Below the pieces are notes generated by a model that was not told the origin of the DNA, did no database searches, and was given only the letters and a program-made list of their open reading frames with translations. The position numbers and the translations under genes are program-made. From an uncultured Opitutia bacterium (lineage in GTDB: Bacteria; Verrucomicrobiota; Verrucomicrobiia; Opitutales; UBA953), in contig CAINMU010000010.1 in the NCBI GenBank assembly GCA_903850885.1, forward strand, positions 43,218 to 107,217: DNA of 64,000 nucleotides, in the 5' to 3' direction. The stretch's first letter is position 1; every line of letters begins with the position of its first letter. This document shows, piece after piece, positions 34,460 to 43,447 of the stretch.

Positions 34460-35425
34460 CTAGTAATCTATCCCTTTTTCTAACAAACGCACGACCTTTC
34501 GGCCGGTTTCCTTTTCGTACCAATCTTCGCATCCACGGGGGACACGTAATTCGCCGAGTTGCTCGTTGAAAGCTTGAACGGGCGTCCTTAATTTTCCGGC
34601 CAAGGGATGAAGCTGCAGGCTCAAATCGCGCGGTCTTAAGCCTAAGTTAGGAGCGGATGAACGGAGCGAAGCTGAGACGAATTTATCTGCAGCCAGGCCG
34701 AAATGTTGTGCGATCCGCACGCCCATCTCATGACGACTGAGCGCGTCGGCTCCCGCCCAGTGATAAACCCCCGAAAGATTTGGTCGTTCGCAAAGTTCGA
34801 TGGCGACATCGGCCAGATTACTGAGCGCCACAGGTTGGCGGATTTCATCCGTGAAAAGAAGAGTCGGTCGACCCGCGGCCCAATCGCGGAAAAGTCTTTC
34901 GTGCAACCCCCGATCGCCCTGGGGTGAATTGCCGTTAAGCAATGTCGTCCGGATCACGGCCGCGTGCTCTCGGCCATATTTCAAGACCGCGACTTCACCG
35001 GCGGCCTTAGTCATACCATAAAGGTGCAACGGGGAAGGCATGTCTGTGTGCTGATACCTTCCGGTTTCACCATTAAAGACCATATCTGTCGAAAAATGGA
35101 TAATTTTAGCTCCAACATGAAAAGCCAGTTGGGCTAACTGCCGGGGCAATAAGTGATTAATCTTATCGGCTGACTTCGGGTTTTGCGCACAACCGTCGAT
35201 CGTCGCCAAGGCCGCACAATTGATGATGGCCTGGGGAAACTCCTCCAGAATCAGTGCCTCGAGTTTGACCTCATCGGTCAGATCAAGGACTAAAGCTTGT
35301 TGCACCCCTTCAATCGCCGGGAGCCGCGTTCCGCCAAGCGCGATGACCTGATGCCCCCGCCGAAGCGCAGAGAGAACAACTTCTCGGCCGAGAAACCCCG
35401 TCGCACCTGTGACCACAATTTTCAT
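34460..35425 (-). CDS. SDR family NAD(P)-dependent oxidoreductase (RmlD/MAT2B-like)
   Basis: A 321-residue extended SDR protein. It starts MKIVVTGATGFLGREVV, a Rossmann GxxGxxG motif, then CAALATIDGCAQNP, the catalytic STDMVFNGETG and YGMTKAAGE (YxxxK) sequences. These are typical of the RmlD (dTDP-4-dehydrorhamnose reductase) and MAT2B group. The other rml genes are not in the window, so dTDP-rhamnose synthesis is only one possibility. A longer frame from 35497 would add 24 residues, but the ATG at 35425 immediately precedes the nucleotide-binding strand and is preferred. Confidence 0.85.
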   Translation of the reverse strand: MKIVVTGATGFLGREVVLSALRRGHQVIALGGTRLPAIEGVQQALVLDLTDEVKLEALILEEFPQAIINCAALATIDGCAQNPKSADKINHLLPRQLAQLAFHVGAKIIHFSTDMVFNGETGRYQHTDMPSPLHLYGMTKAAGEVAVLKYGREHAAVIRTTLLNGNSPQGDRGLHERLFRDWAAGRPTLLFTDEIRQPVALSNLADVAIELCERPNLSGVYHWAGADALSRHEMGVRIAQHFGLAADKFVSASLRSSAPNLGLRPRDLSLQLHPLAGKLRTPVQAFNEQLGELRVPRGCEDWYEKETGRKVVRLLEKGIDY

Positions 35426-35454
35426 GGGTCGTTTTATGACTTCATCGACCGATC

Positions 35455-35490
35455 TGGCAAGCGGGGACAAGCTTTCGCCCACGCTTGCCA
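35455..35490. repeat. Long perfect inverted repeat in the SDR/hisC divergent region
   Basis: TGGCAAGC (35455-35462) and GCTTGCCA (35483-35490) are exact inverted copies separated by 20 bases, and the interior contains GGG/CCC arms around an AAGCTT. It lies about 30 bases from both start codons, which fits an operator or regulatory hairpin for one or both genes. Confidence 0.5.
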
Positions 35491-35524
35491 AAACCATGCG
35501 AAGTCACATTGATTAGGCTTATCC

Positions 35525-36622
35525 ATGGGTTCATACTCTGATTTAGCAAACCGTCCGGTACTGACCCAACCCGTCTACGAGGCTGGGCGCCCAATCGAAG
35601 TGGTCGCTCGTGAGTTTGGCTTAGATCCGGCTTCGGTGATCAAATTAGCGTCCAACGAAAACCCCCTTGGGCCATCCCCGCTTGGGCTCACGGCAGCCCG
35701 CAAAGCTCTTGAAGTCTGTCACCTTTATCCTGATGGGGGCTCCACTTTCCTTCGCGAAAAATTAGCTAAAAAATGGAATCTGACACCGAATAATTTTGTC
35801 ATCGGTAATGGCTCCAACGAAGTCATGATCTTACTCGCCCAAGCGTTCTTACGCCCAGGGGATGAAGTTGTCTTCGGCTCTCAGGCTTTCATCGTCTATA
35901 AGCTTGCGACCATGCTGTTTGGAGCGACGGCTGTCGAGGTGCCGATGCCCGGTTTTAGGCATGACCTCAAAGCCATGCGTGCGGCGGTCACCAGCCGCAC
36001 CCGAATCCTATTCTTGGCCAGCCCGAACAACCCCACGGGTGGAACGGATGAGCCCGCTGATATCCTGGCGCTCGCCGACTCCCTTCCCGAAGACGTGATT
36101 TTCTGCTTAGACGAGGCTTACGCGGAATACCTTGAGCATTCTGCCGACCTGCGGCCCCTGATGGCTTCGGGTCGCAAGGTCGTGGTCAGTCGCACCTTTT
36201 CCAAGGCATACGGTTTGGCTGGCCTACGCGTAGGTTACCTCATGGGTTCGGCGGAAGTATGCGGGTTACTGAATCGCGTCCGCCAACCGTTCAACGTCAA
36301 CTTGCCCGCCTTGGCCGCCGCAGAAGCCGCGCTGGATGACGTCGCTTTCGTCACCCGCACCAAGGAAGTTAACGCCCAAGGCTTAAGTCAGGTGGGTGCG
36401 GGACTAAAGGCCCTAGGTTGCGAATTCATTGAAGGAAAAGCCAATTTCTTAGCAGCCAAGATACCCCAAGCCGACGAGGCCTTCATGCATCTTCAGAGGG
36501 CTGGAGTAATCGTCCGTCCGCTCAAGGGCTACGGCATGACGGGATGGTTAAGACTCACCGTCGGCACCTCCGCCCAGAATGAGCGCCTGTTAAGCGAACT
36601 CACCAAACTTATCTCCCGATGA
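35525..36622 (+). CDS. hisC: Histidinol-phosphate aminotransferase
   Basis: HisC transaminates imidazole acetol phosphate in histidine synthesis. The 365-residue PLP enzyme shows IKLASNENPLGPSP, YPDGGSTFLREKLA, FLASPNNPTGG, and the PLP lysine Lys227 in SRTFSKAYGLAGLRVGY. LRLTVGTSAQNERLL is the terminal signature. Aromatic aminotransferase activity cannot be ruled out from sequence. The ATG at 35525 has no Shine-Dalgarno motif. The stop overlaps the next start (ATGA). Confidence 0.95.
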   Translation: MGSYSDLANRPVLTQPVYEAGRPIEVVAREFGLDPASVIKLASNENPLGPSPLGLTAARKALEVCHLYPDGGSTFLREKLAKKWNLTPNNFVIGNGSNEVMILLAQAFLRPGDEVVFGSQAFIVYKLATMLFGATAVEVPMPGFRHDLKAMRAAVTSRTRILFLASPNNPTGGTDEPADILALADSLPEDVIFCLDEAYAEYLEHSADLRPLMASGRKVVVSRTFSKAYGLAGLRVGYLMGSAEVCGLLNRVRQPFNVNLPALAAAEAALDDVAFVTRTKEVNAQGLSQVGAGLKALGCEFIEGKANFLAAKIPQADEAFMHLQRAGVIVRPLKGYGMTGWLRLTVGTSAQNERLLSELTKLISR

Positions 36623-37014
36623 ATTTCGACGAAGCCGTCCGCCTCATCCGAGCCAAGGATTCCCGTTATCAGGCGCAAGCCTACGACCTCGTTAGAGTCG
36701 GCTTGGATCACGCCCAAAAAATAGTCTACGGCGAAGCCAAGAAAGGGAAGAGTTTGGTCAACCGCCATGTTACAGGGCCTCAGCTCTTGGAGGGGTTTCG
36801 ATTGCACGTACTTACGACCTACGGACCGATGTCTTACCCCTTACTCCAAAACTGGGGCCTAAAGAAGTCCAGCGACGTCGGTAACATCGTTTTTAATATC
36901 ATTGAGACCGGTATGTTCGGACGTTCTCCCGAAGATAACTTGGAGGACTTTGAAGCAGTCTATGACTTTAAAGAGACCTTCCATAAGCCGTTTGACCCCG
37001 GTAACTCTAACTAA
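36619..37014 (+). CDS. Minf_1886 family protein
   Basis: A 131-residue conserved protein of the Minf_1886 family, known mainly from Verrucomicrobiota and Planctomycetota, with no assigned function. The characteristic stretch is YGPMSYPLLQNWGLKKSSDVGNIVFNIIE, and GMFGRSPEDNLEDFEAVYDFKETF is at the C-terminus. It has no signal peptide or membrane segment. The start overlaps the hisC stop by 4 bases, so the two are probably coupled. The last 4 bases overlap the stop of the HAD fusion on the other strand. Its presence supports a PVC-group source. Confidence 0.9.
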   Translation: MNFDEAVRLIRAKDSRYQAQAYDLVRVGLDHAQKIVYGEAKKGKSLVNRHVTGPQLLEGFRLHVLTTYGPMSYPLLQNWGLKKSSDVGNIVFNIIETGMFGRSPEDNLEDFEAVYDFKETFHKPFDPGNSN

Positions 37015-38066
37015 GCATTCACGAGGCTGATCAGGCGAACGTCCTGACAACCCCGCAGCAGTCGGATCTTGGCCAGCATCGAGCGTTCATGAAAACGGAC
37101 TTCGGATTTAATGACGGCATTTTCGCATTGGATCACAAGTTTTCCGCCTTCAAGGACGCGCACGGGGGCGCAACGCTTCGCAAGTTTAAGCGGTAAAAGT
37201 TCATGCCAATGCGCAATGATCGCGTCCTCCGGAACCGGCCGCCCTAACCGTAGTTTCTTGAAAGCCTCAGCCATTGCATCGTCCATCGACTTCAGCGGTC
37301 GATCGGTTGAGCGGCCCCGATCTTCGGGCAAGCCGCTGAGATTAGCCAAAAGGTTGAGTACGGTACGGGAAAATTTCCCCTTTTGCTTTCCCTCGGTGAC
37401 TAAGGCGCGGATTAAATAAGGTAGCTCGATGAGCTTCTCGGCCCGCAAGCAACGCTCGGGAGCATAGGCGCCGCCGACGATAACACCCGTCGCTCCTGAC
37501 TCTCTGGCCGCTTCCCCGTCGAGCAATGGGTCGTTACCGATATGGACTAATGCGGAGGTGGCGACGCCGAGCTGCCGGGCGGCATGCGAAAAGAACTTCG
37601 CGTCCGGCTTGGCCAGGGCGATTTCTGAAGAGAGGAATATTCCGTCCAGATGCTTGGTTAAGCCCTTAGCCTCCAGGACTTGCCGCATCCTCGTATCGGC
37701 ATTGGAGAGAATTCCGACCTTGATGCCCAAAAACCTGATTGCGGTAAGCGCATTGATCGCACCTGGCTGCAGCCGCCAATTCTTTTCATCTGCAAAGGCA
37801 TGCCAGCATTCCTGAAAAACGGGTTCAAGCTTTGCGGCCGGCAGGGAAGGGCCGAAACAACGCTGCACGACCTCCCGCCAAAAAACTTCTGGCTTCGACC
37901 TTTGGGGCCCCCCTTTGAAGGCGAGCGGAAAGGCGGCCTCAAGGAACGCCGGTTGCACTTCCACGCCATGCTTCTGGGCGCAGCGCGCATAAATCGTTCC
38001 GACGGAAGGATGGGGTACGACCAAGGTTCCGGCTAAATCAAAGGTGACTGCTTGGACGATTGCCAT
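37011..38066 (-). CDS. HAD-like hydrolase domain fused to a DUF721/DciA-like domain
   Basis: A 351-residue protein in two parts. Residues 1-210 are a HAD domain: motif I is TFDLAGTLV, with the nucleophile Asp10 but Ala in place of the usual second Asp, followed by motif II SNAD, motif III KPDAKFF and motif IV GNDPLLDGEAA. After a basic linker, residues 262-351 resemble the DUF721 (DciA) fold: IIAHWHELLPLKLAKRCAPV then GGKLVIQCENAVIKSEVRFHE and a final strand. DciA proteins help load the replicative helicase. The missing second Asp makes ordinary phosphatase chemistry unlikely. The two-domain design is unusual and the DUF721 match is by pattern only. Confidence 0.75.
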   Translation of the reverse strand: MAIVQAVTFDLAGTLVVPHPSVGTIYARCAQKHGVEVQPAFLEAAFPLAFKGGPQRSKPEVFWREVVQRCFGPSLPAAKLEPVFQECWHAFADEKNWRLQPGAINALTAIRFLGIKVGILSNADTRMRQVLEAKGLTKHLDGIFLSSEIALAKPDAKFFSHAARQLGVATSALVHIGNDPLLDGEAARESGATGVIVGGAYAPERCLRAEKLIELPYLIRALVTEGKQKGKFSRTVLNLLANLSGLPEDRGRSTDRPLKSMDDAMAEAFKKLRLGRPVPEDAIIAHWHELLPLKLAKRCAPVRVLEGGKLVIQCENAVIKSEVRFHERSMLAKIRLLRGCQDVRLISLVNA

Positions 38067-38204
38067 GGGGGTTATGAGATCAGTCGGAATCTCCGATAAG
38101 GCGGAGGTAACGTTTGTGACAGAATTGATAAAATCCTCAAAATATAAAGGGAAAGGTTCAAGTTATCGGGGTCAATTTCTCCTCTATGATGTCCCGGCTT
38201 GTCT

Positions 38205-38225
38205 ATTCGCAAGAACGAGTAATAA
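38205..38225 (+). promoter_or_regulatory. Candidate -10 region just before the lipoprotein start
   Basis: TAATAA at 38220-38225 lies seven bases before the ATG at 38233, with TTGTCT at 38199-38204 upstream. The 15-base spacing is short. If real, transcription starts at or near the ATG. Confidence 0.25.
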
Positions 38226-38232
38226 ACAAGTT

Positions 38233-38709
38233 ATGAACCTTCCCCGTCTCGGCCAAATAGCCCTCGCAGCACTCTTTGCCGTTATTTCGGTCGCCTGCAG
38301 CACGAGCGCGACCTCCTCCGCCGATCTTAAATCCGTCAGTAAAATCTTCGTGGCCGACACCGCGGCTTCGAACACGCTCGAGACAAACGCGCTCAATAAC
38401 GCCGTCCACGACGCGGCCGTCAGGGAACTCCAGCGCTTGGGCTATGCGATTACTTCCAACAGCAATGAAGCCAACGCCACCCTCCGAAGCTCTTGGCGCA
38501 CCCGCAAGGGCGAAGGCGTTCGCAATGATTCGGAGTCCATCTCTCTTTCTTTGTCGCTCTTCAGCAAGTCCGGTCAGCGGCTCTTTGACGCTGACTCCGG
38601 TCCGGCCGTTTTGGCCAACTTCTGGAATGAATCCCGAGCCAACACGGAAGTCATCGCGATGCTTGCCCGCCTACCTCACGCGGAGTTAGCTGCGGGTTCT
38701 CATAAATAA
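38233..38709 (+). CDS. Putative exported lipoprotein
   Basis: A 158-residue protein with a signal peptide, MNLPRLGQIALAALFAVIS, followed by VACSTS, which resembles a lipobox with the lipidated Cys at about residue 22. The mature part has a ferric-like alternation of strands and helices, DLKSVSKIFVADTAASN then HDAAVRELQRLGYAITSNSNEANATLRSSW. This pattern recalls DUF4136-like lipoproteins, but I do not claim the family. An upstream in-frame stretch to 38044 has no coding character and is left out. The gene is convergent with panE, stop to stop across two bases. Confidence 0.75.
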   Translation: MNLPRLGQIALAALFAVISVACSTSATSSADLKSVSKIFVADTAASNTLETNALNNAVHDAAVRELQRLGYAITSNSNEANATLRSSWRTRKGEGVRNDSESISLSLSLFSKSGQRLFDADSGPAVLANFWNESRANTEVIAMLARLPHAELAAGSHK

Positions 38710-38711
38710 CC

Positions 38712-39629
38712 TTACGCAGTTCGCAAGGTCAGCTTAGCCAGGATTTCGGCTTTCAATGCCTGAAGTTCTGGCATCGCGATTCCTGCCGCTTCACCGCGGC
38801 GGAGTGGTTCGCCCCAAATCCCTTCCACCTCGACCTCACGTCCCTCCTGATAGTCAATCAAGCTGGAAGGGCGATAGGCTCCCATCGTCGCTGTTACCTT
38901 AAATTGCGACGGTATATGATTCGGGTGAAAAGGGTGACCACAGGCGGCCGCGGCCGCACCAACCTCCGACATGAGCTTAAGGGCACGCTCGGCCAGCACC
39001 GGGGACTCCAAGATCTTATCCGTGGTCACTCCTCCAGCCGCGATGGAAAGTCCGTTAAAAGGGATATTCCAGCAGAGTTTGCGCCATAAAATAGCGTCGA
39101 AGGATTCATCGGAGGCACACTCGACGCCGGCGTCCTTGAACAAACTCACGCAAGTCTCCACGGGTGCATGGCTCAGGCCCTGCGCTGCTGCCATCCGAAC
39201 ATATCCAGCGAGTTGAGCATCGATGACGCCGGGGGCGATGCGATTGATGCAAACAAAACAAAGTCCACCGACAATCAGTGAAGACGAGTGGATTTTCGCC
39301 AGCGATTCCACATTGCCCATACCATTTTGCAAAGTGAGCAAGATCGTCTTAGGACCTAAGACCGGGCGCAACAGGACCGGCAGCACTCCGTTGGCGGTAG
39401 ATTTAGTTGCGACGATAACTAGATCACAAGGGCCGACCGGCAGGGTGGTCGTAACCGCCGAAGCCACCCGGACGAGCTTAGAGGAATCGCGTGTCTTAAG
39501 CGTCAAGCCATTTGCCGTGATGAAAGCCGCATCACGGCGAGTCACCAAATGGACTTCATGGCCACGTTGCGCTAACAAACCGCCATACCAACCGCCGATG
39601 GCACCCGCGCCTACGATGACGATCTTCAT
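38712..39629 (-). CDS. panE: 2-dehydropantoate 2-reductase (PanE/ApbA family)
   Basis: PanE reduces ketopantoate to pantoate with NADPH for pantothenate synthesis. The 305-residue protein starts IVGAGAIGGWYGGLLAQRGHEV, the NADP-binding motif, and has LTLQNGMGNVESL and the catalytic lysine in LWRKLCWNIPFNGL. Members of this family also act on other 2-oxo acids, so assignment to pantoate is likely but not certain. Its start overlaps the nadB stop (TCAT on the plus strand), so it is translationally coupled to nadB; both make cofactors. Confidence 0.88.
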   Translation of the reverse strand: MKIVIVGAGAIGGWYGGLLAQRGHEVHLVTRRDAAFITANGLTLKTRDSSKLVRVASAVTTTLPVGPCDLVIVATKSTANGVLPVLLRPVLGPKTILLTLQNGMGNVESLAKIHSSSLIVGGLCFVCINRIAPGVIDAQLAGYVRMAAAQGLSHAPVETCVSLFKDAGVECASDESFDAILWRKLCWNIPFNGLSIAAGGVTTDKILESPVLAERALKLMSEVGAAAAACGHPFHPNHIPSQFKVTATMGAYRPSSLIDYQEGREVEVEGIWGEPLRRGEAAGIAMPELQALKAEILAKLTLRTA

Positions 39630-41242
39630 GGCTGAAGATTTTTTCGCTGAACGCTCGAATGCTGGGCCAAAAGTAATTTGGCCGGATAATCTAACGTGTA
39701 ATGGAGCCCACGGCTTTCATGCCGCTGTAAGGCGCATTCGATGATGAGTTGAGCAACTTGAATAAGATTTCGCAACTCGAGCAAACGAGGTTCCACCCGG
39801 AAATTCCAGTAATACTCACGGACTTCATCCGCTAACATACTGATTCTCGTCTGGGCACGCTGTAGGCGCTTCGTCGAGCGGACGATCCCGACGTAATCCC
39901 ACATCGTCCGGCGAAGCTCATCCCAATTATGGATTAACACGACGCGTTCATCAGGGTCGCCTGCCGATCCATCAATCCATTCGGAAAGTTGGGGGGGGGC
40001 CGACTGAGGCCGCCGTGCTATTTCCTCAAAGACTGCATTCGCTCCGTCGTGAGCCAAGACCACGGCCTCCAGCAAGGAATTGGAAGCTAATCGATTAGCT
40101 CCATGCAGACCGGTGCAGGCCACCTCTCCGACCGCATAAAGACCAGGAAGGGAAGTTCGTCCGGATAAATCCGTCGCAACGCCGCCGCAAAGATAATGGG
40201 CGGCCGGGACGACCGGAATGGGCTCCTTAGTCAGGTCGAAGCCAGCCTTACGGCAAGTTTCATAGATGTGGGGGAAACGTTCAGGAAGGTGGCCCAAAGC
40301 CACCTGCGTGGCATCCAGTAGGACATGCGGTGAACCATCGCGTTTCATGACCGAATCGATCGCCCGAGCCACGATGTCGCGAGGGGCCAAATCGCCCAGG
40401 GGGTGAAAATCTTTCATGAAGGCCCGACCATTAATATCTTTTAAAATAGCCCCTTCGCCTCTGACCGCTTCTGAAATCAAAGCCCGGCTGCCATCCGGCG
40501 CCTTGAGCGCAGTCGGGTGGAATTGCACCATTTCCATATCATGAATCTGGGCGCCGGCTCGATAAGCCATCGCAACTCCATCGCCCGTGGCGATATCCGG
40601 GTTAGTCGTAAACTGGTAGACCTGTCCAATACCCCCGGTCGCCAGAATCACCGTATGAGCAGCCAAGGTTTCTACCTTCGACGCCCGGGTATTCAAGACA
40701 TGTAAACCTAAGACGCGATCTTCGCCACTACTTGGGGCGATGGTGGCTTCGTATTTAGCCCGGGTGATTAGGTCAATCACCAGATGGTGCTCCATCATGA
40801 CCACCTTAGGTGCGTGGGCGACCGCTCGCAGCAGCGCCGATTCTATCGCACGGCCAGTCATGTCGCGGGCGTGTAAGATTCTTCGTTTCGAATGCCCGCC
40901 TTCGCGGCCTAAATCCGGTCGGCCATCGGTACCGTTTTCAAATTGGACACCCCAGCTGATCAGTTCGGCCACACGGGCGGGACCCGCTTCGATGATATGC
41001 TTTACGACATTAATGTCACAGAGCCCATCGCCGGCCATCAAGGTATCCTGCACATGACTTGCGAAATCATCGGTCTTATCCGTCACGCAAGCGATCCCAC
41101 CTTGAGCCCAATTCGTATTGGATTCCGAACGGGTTTTCTTCGTCACAATAGCGACAGAGAGCCCTCGGTTGGCTAAATTGAGCGCGAAGCTCAAGCCACC
41201 GATTCCACTGCCAACCACGATTGCGTCGTAATAAGTCGCCAT
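39626..41242 (-). CDS. nadB: L-aspartate oxidase
   Basis: NadB oxidises L-aspartate to iminoaspartate for de novo NAD synthesis. The 538-residue flavoprotein begins with DAIVVGSGIGGLSFALNLA (FAD), NWAQGGIACV, and GGHSKRRILHARDMTG. ATGGIGQVYQFTTNP, HPTAL and GLYAVGEVACTGLHGANRLASNSLLEA are further NadB signatures. The C-terminal helical domain RTMWDYVGIVRST is present. A tract of nine C (coding strand) at 39991-39999 lies in the C-terminal third. nadA and nadC are outside the window. Confidence 0.96.
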   Translation of the reverse strand: MATYYDAIVVGSGIGGLSFALNLANRGLSVAIVTKKTRSESNTNWAQGGIACVTDKTDDFASHVQDTLMAGDGLCDINVVKHIIEAGPARVAELISWGVQFENGTDGRPDLGREGGHSKRRILHARDMTGRAIESALLRAVAHAPKVVMMEHHLVIDLITRAKYEATIAPSSGEDRVLGLHVLNTRASKVETLAAHTVILATGGIGQVYQFTTNPDIATGDGVAMAYRAGAQIHDMEMVQFHPTALKAPDGSRALISEAVRGEGAILKDINGRAFMKDFHPLGDLAPRDIVARAIDSVMKRDGSPHVLLDATQVALGHLPERFPHIYETCRKAGFDLTKEPIPVVPAAHYLCGGVATDLSGRTSLPGLYAVGEVACTGLHGANRLASNSLLEAVVLAHDGANAVFEEIARRPQSAPPQLSEWIDGSAGDPDERVVLIHNWDELRRTMWDYVGIVRSTKRLQRAQTRISMLADEVREYYWNFRVEPRLLELRNLIQVAQLIIECALQRHESRGLHYTLDYPAKLLLAQHSSVQRKNLQP

Positions 41243-41285
41243 TCAGGCTAAAACCTAAGGCAGGGCAGGCCGGCAACAAGCGGAT

Positions 41286-41313
41286 TTGACGAAATAGTCT
41301 TCAACGTCATAAC
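41286..41313 (+). promoter_or_regulatory. Candidate promoter of the CNNM/CorC gene
   Basis: TTGACG (41286-41291) and CATAAC (41308-41313) with a 16-base spacer match sigma-70-type boxes. The GTG start at 41323 is only nine bases after the -10 box, so the message would be nearly leaderless. Confidence 0.3.
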
Positions 41314-41322
41314 CATCAGGCA

Positions 41323-42636
41323 GTGGAAATCATCCTTATAGCCGCCTGTCTCCTAATCACGGCCTTCTTTGTTTTGGCGGAAATGGCCTTAGTCTCGGCT
41401 AATCGTCGTCGTTTAGCGAAAATGGCCGAAGGTGGCGATAAAGGGGCGAAGGTCGCACTTGCCTTGCTGGCCGACCCTTCGAAGTTCCTCTCAACCGTTC
41501 AGGTTGGCATGACTTTCGGCAGTATCGTAGCGGCCATCTATGGTGGGACCCCCCTGACCAATCGTCTCACACCCATTCTCACGCAACTTCCTTGGACATG
41601 GGGAGCAGCACACGCCCACGCCTTAGCGGGCGGTATCGTCTCTTTTTTTATCGGCGCCCTCACCGTGATTTTTGCGGAGATTGTCCCCAAGCGACTTGCG
41701 CTGATCAAACCCGAAGGCCTAGCCGCGAACTTCTCCCGGCCCATGGCTTTTGTCGCCGCCATTTCTTCTCCGCTCGTCAACGCCATGAGCGCCTGTGCGG
41801 ACGTGGTCATGTTTATATTCGGCAAGAAACGCGCGCCCGAAGACACCATGTCTGAAGACGAACTACGCATGATGGTGGACCAGGGCATGGCCTCCGGGGT
41901 TTTACACGCGTCCGAACATCGGATGGTCCACGGCGCCTTATCCTTGGACCTGATTACCGCCGAACAACTCATGACGCCAAGCAATCGGGTCGTCTGGCTT
42001 AATCTTGATGACACCGAAGAAGTAAATTGGCGAAAAGTAGTAGCCTCAGGACATACTTGGTTTCCGGTATTCAAGGGAACAACCGACCGGCATCTCGGGG
42101 TTATCTCGGTGAAAAGACTTTGGGCTAATTTAGCCCTGACCGGTAGCGCTTCCATCAAAGATCTCCTTACCGAATCTCCGACAATACCCCAACAGAGTAC
42201 GGGAACTCAGCTCTTGGAGCGGTTTCGGAAAGATAAGATCCATCTGGCTTTAGTTACCGATGAATTCGGGCGAGTGCGCGGGGTAGTATCCCTCAACGAT
42301 GTTCTGGAATCAATCGTCGGCGAACTACCGAATGAGGGCTCGCCCGTCACCCAACCCAAGCCCGTGCGTCGCCGCGACGACGGCAGCTGGGTAGTCGATG
42401 CCGTGGTTTCACTTGATGATTTCCGGGAAGCGACCGGGATTATTGGCCGCTTTCCCGGCGAAGGGTCGGGGCGCTTCACCGCCATCTCGGGCTTCATCAT
42501 GCGTTCCTTAGGGCGTATCCCCAATGAAGGCGATAGGGTCGAAGCTCTCGGCCATATCTTCGAGGTTATCGACATGGATGGACATCGACTCGATAAGGTC
42601 TTGGTCATGCCCAAGGCAACGCCCGTACCCGCTTAA
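41323..42636 (+). CDS. CNNM/CorC family transporter (hemolysin-like)
   Basis: A 437-residue membrane protein with a DUF21/CNNM domain (residues 1-180, about four membrane helices), a pair of CBS domains (about 200-330) and a C-terminal CorC_HlyC domain (about 350-430). MALVSANRRRLAKMAEGGDKGAKVALALLADPSKFLSTVQ is typical of the CNNM part, and AEIVPKRLAL follows. Family members are involved in Mg2+ or other divalent cation homeostasis; the 'hemolysin' label is historical. The start is a GTG at 41323. The gene is divergent from nadB and convergent with hisF. Confidence 0.92.
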   Translation: MEIILIAACLLITAFFVLAEMALVSANRRRLAKMAEGGDKGAKVALALLADPSKFLSTVQVGMTFGSIVAAIYGGTPLTNRLTPILTQLPWTWGAAHAHALAGGIVSFFIGALTVIFAEIVPKRLALIKPEGLAANFSRPMAFVAAISSPLVNAMSACADVVMFIFGKKRAPEDTMSEDELRMMVDQGMASGVLHASEHRMVHGALSLDLITAEQLMTPSNRVVWLNLDDTEEVNWRKVVASGHTWFPVFKGTTDRHLGVISVKRLWANLALTGSASIKDLLTESPTIPQQSTGTQLLERFRKDKIHLALVTDEFGRVRGVVSLNDVLESIVGELPNEGSPVTQPKPVRRRDDGSWVVDAVVSLDDFREATGIIGRFPGEGSGRFTAISGFIMRSLGRIPNEGDRVEALGHIFEVIDMDGHRLDKVLVMPKATPVPA

Positions 42637-42640
42637 ATAC

Positions 42641-43399
42641 TTAGAGGCGAACCGGTAGACCGACAGACCTTAAGTGCTCTTTTGCTTGGCGAACAGTAAA
42701 GGTGCCAAAGTGAAAAATACTCGCGACTAAAACAGCGCTGGCTCCGCCAGCTTTTAAAACCTCGGCCAAATGATCGAGGGTTCCAGCCCCGCCAGAGGCT
42801 ATCACAGGCACTTCCACCGCGGACGAGACGGCGAGGTTAAGCGGTACGTCATAGCCAGCCGACGTTCCGTCACGATCCATACTCGTCAGTAAAATTTCGC
42901 CAGCTCCCAGGGAATGGACTTTCTTAGCCCAGGCGACCGCGTCGATGCCGGTTGGTTTTCTTCCGCCATGGGTAAAAACTTCCCATTGCCCTGGCGCCAC
43001 GCACTTGGCGTCAATTGCCACGACGATGCATTGACTACCGAACTTGCGGGCCGCTTCCAAGATGAGCTCTGGATGCTGGATGGCAGCGGTATTCAGCGAA
43101 ACCTTATCCGCGCCTGCATTCAACATGATGCGGATATCGGCGACCGAGCGCAGGCCACCGCCGACGGTCAAAGGCATGAAGACCTGATCCGCAGTTCTTT
43201 CGACGACATCTACGAGGGTCTTACGTTCATCACTTGATGCGGTAATATCCAAGAAGACCAGTTCGTCGGCTCCTTGTTTTTCGTAGGCGGCGGCGATCGC
43301 CACTGGGTCGCCGGCATCGCGCAATTCCTCAAATTTAATACCTTTGACGACCCGTCCGCCATGGACGTCGAGACAAGGGATGATGCGGACAGAAAGCAT
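42641..43399 (-). CDS. hisF: Imidazole glycerol phosphate synthase cyclase subunit
   Basis: HisF forms imidazole glycerol phosphate and AICAR with HisH, a step of histidine and purine metabolism. The 252-residue barrel opens [19 protein letters not shown] with the catalytic Asp, continues with [17 protein letters not shown] (the second Asp), and [11 protein letters not shown] near the end. The ATG at 43399 is the natural start; a TTG at 43411 would add four residues. It is the last gene of metG-menF-dtd-hisF, 48 bases after dtd. hisH is not in the window. Confidence 0.96.
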   Translation of the reverse strand: MLSVRIIPCLDVHGGRVVKGIKFEELRDAGDPVAIAAAYEKQGADELVFLDITASSDERKTLVDVVERTADQVFMPLTVGGGLRSVADIRIMLNAGADKVSLNTAAIQHPELILEAARKFGSQCIVVAIDAKCVAPGQWEVFTHGGRKPTGIDAVAWAKKVHSLGAGEILLTSMDRDGTSAGYDVPLNLAVSSAVEVPVIASGGAGTLDHLAEVLKAGGASAVLVASIFHFGTFTVRQAKEHLRSVGLPVRL

Positions 43400-43447
43400 G
43401 ATGCTAACCAAGCGTTAGATTATCCGAGGCGGGAAGCAAAGATTAAA

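Noticed and set aside
38044-38232. In-frame N-terminal extension of the lipoprotein.
   Set aside because: It would bury a clean signal peptide and lipobox and begins inside the HAD gene start region; the ATG at 38233 is far more likely.
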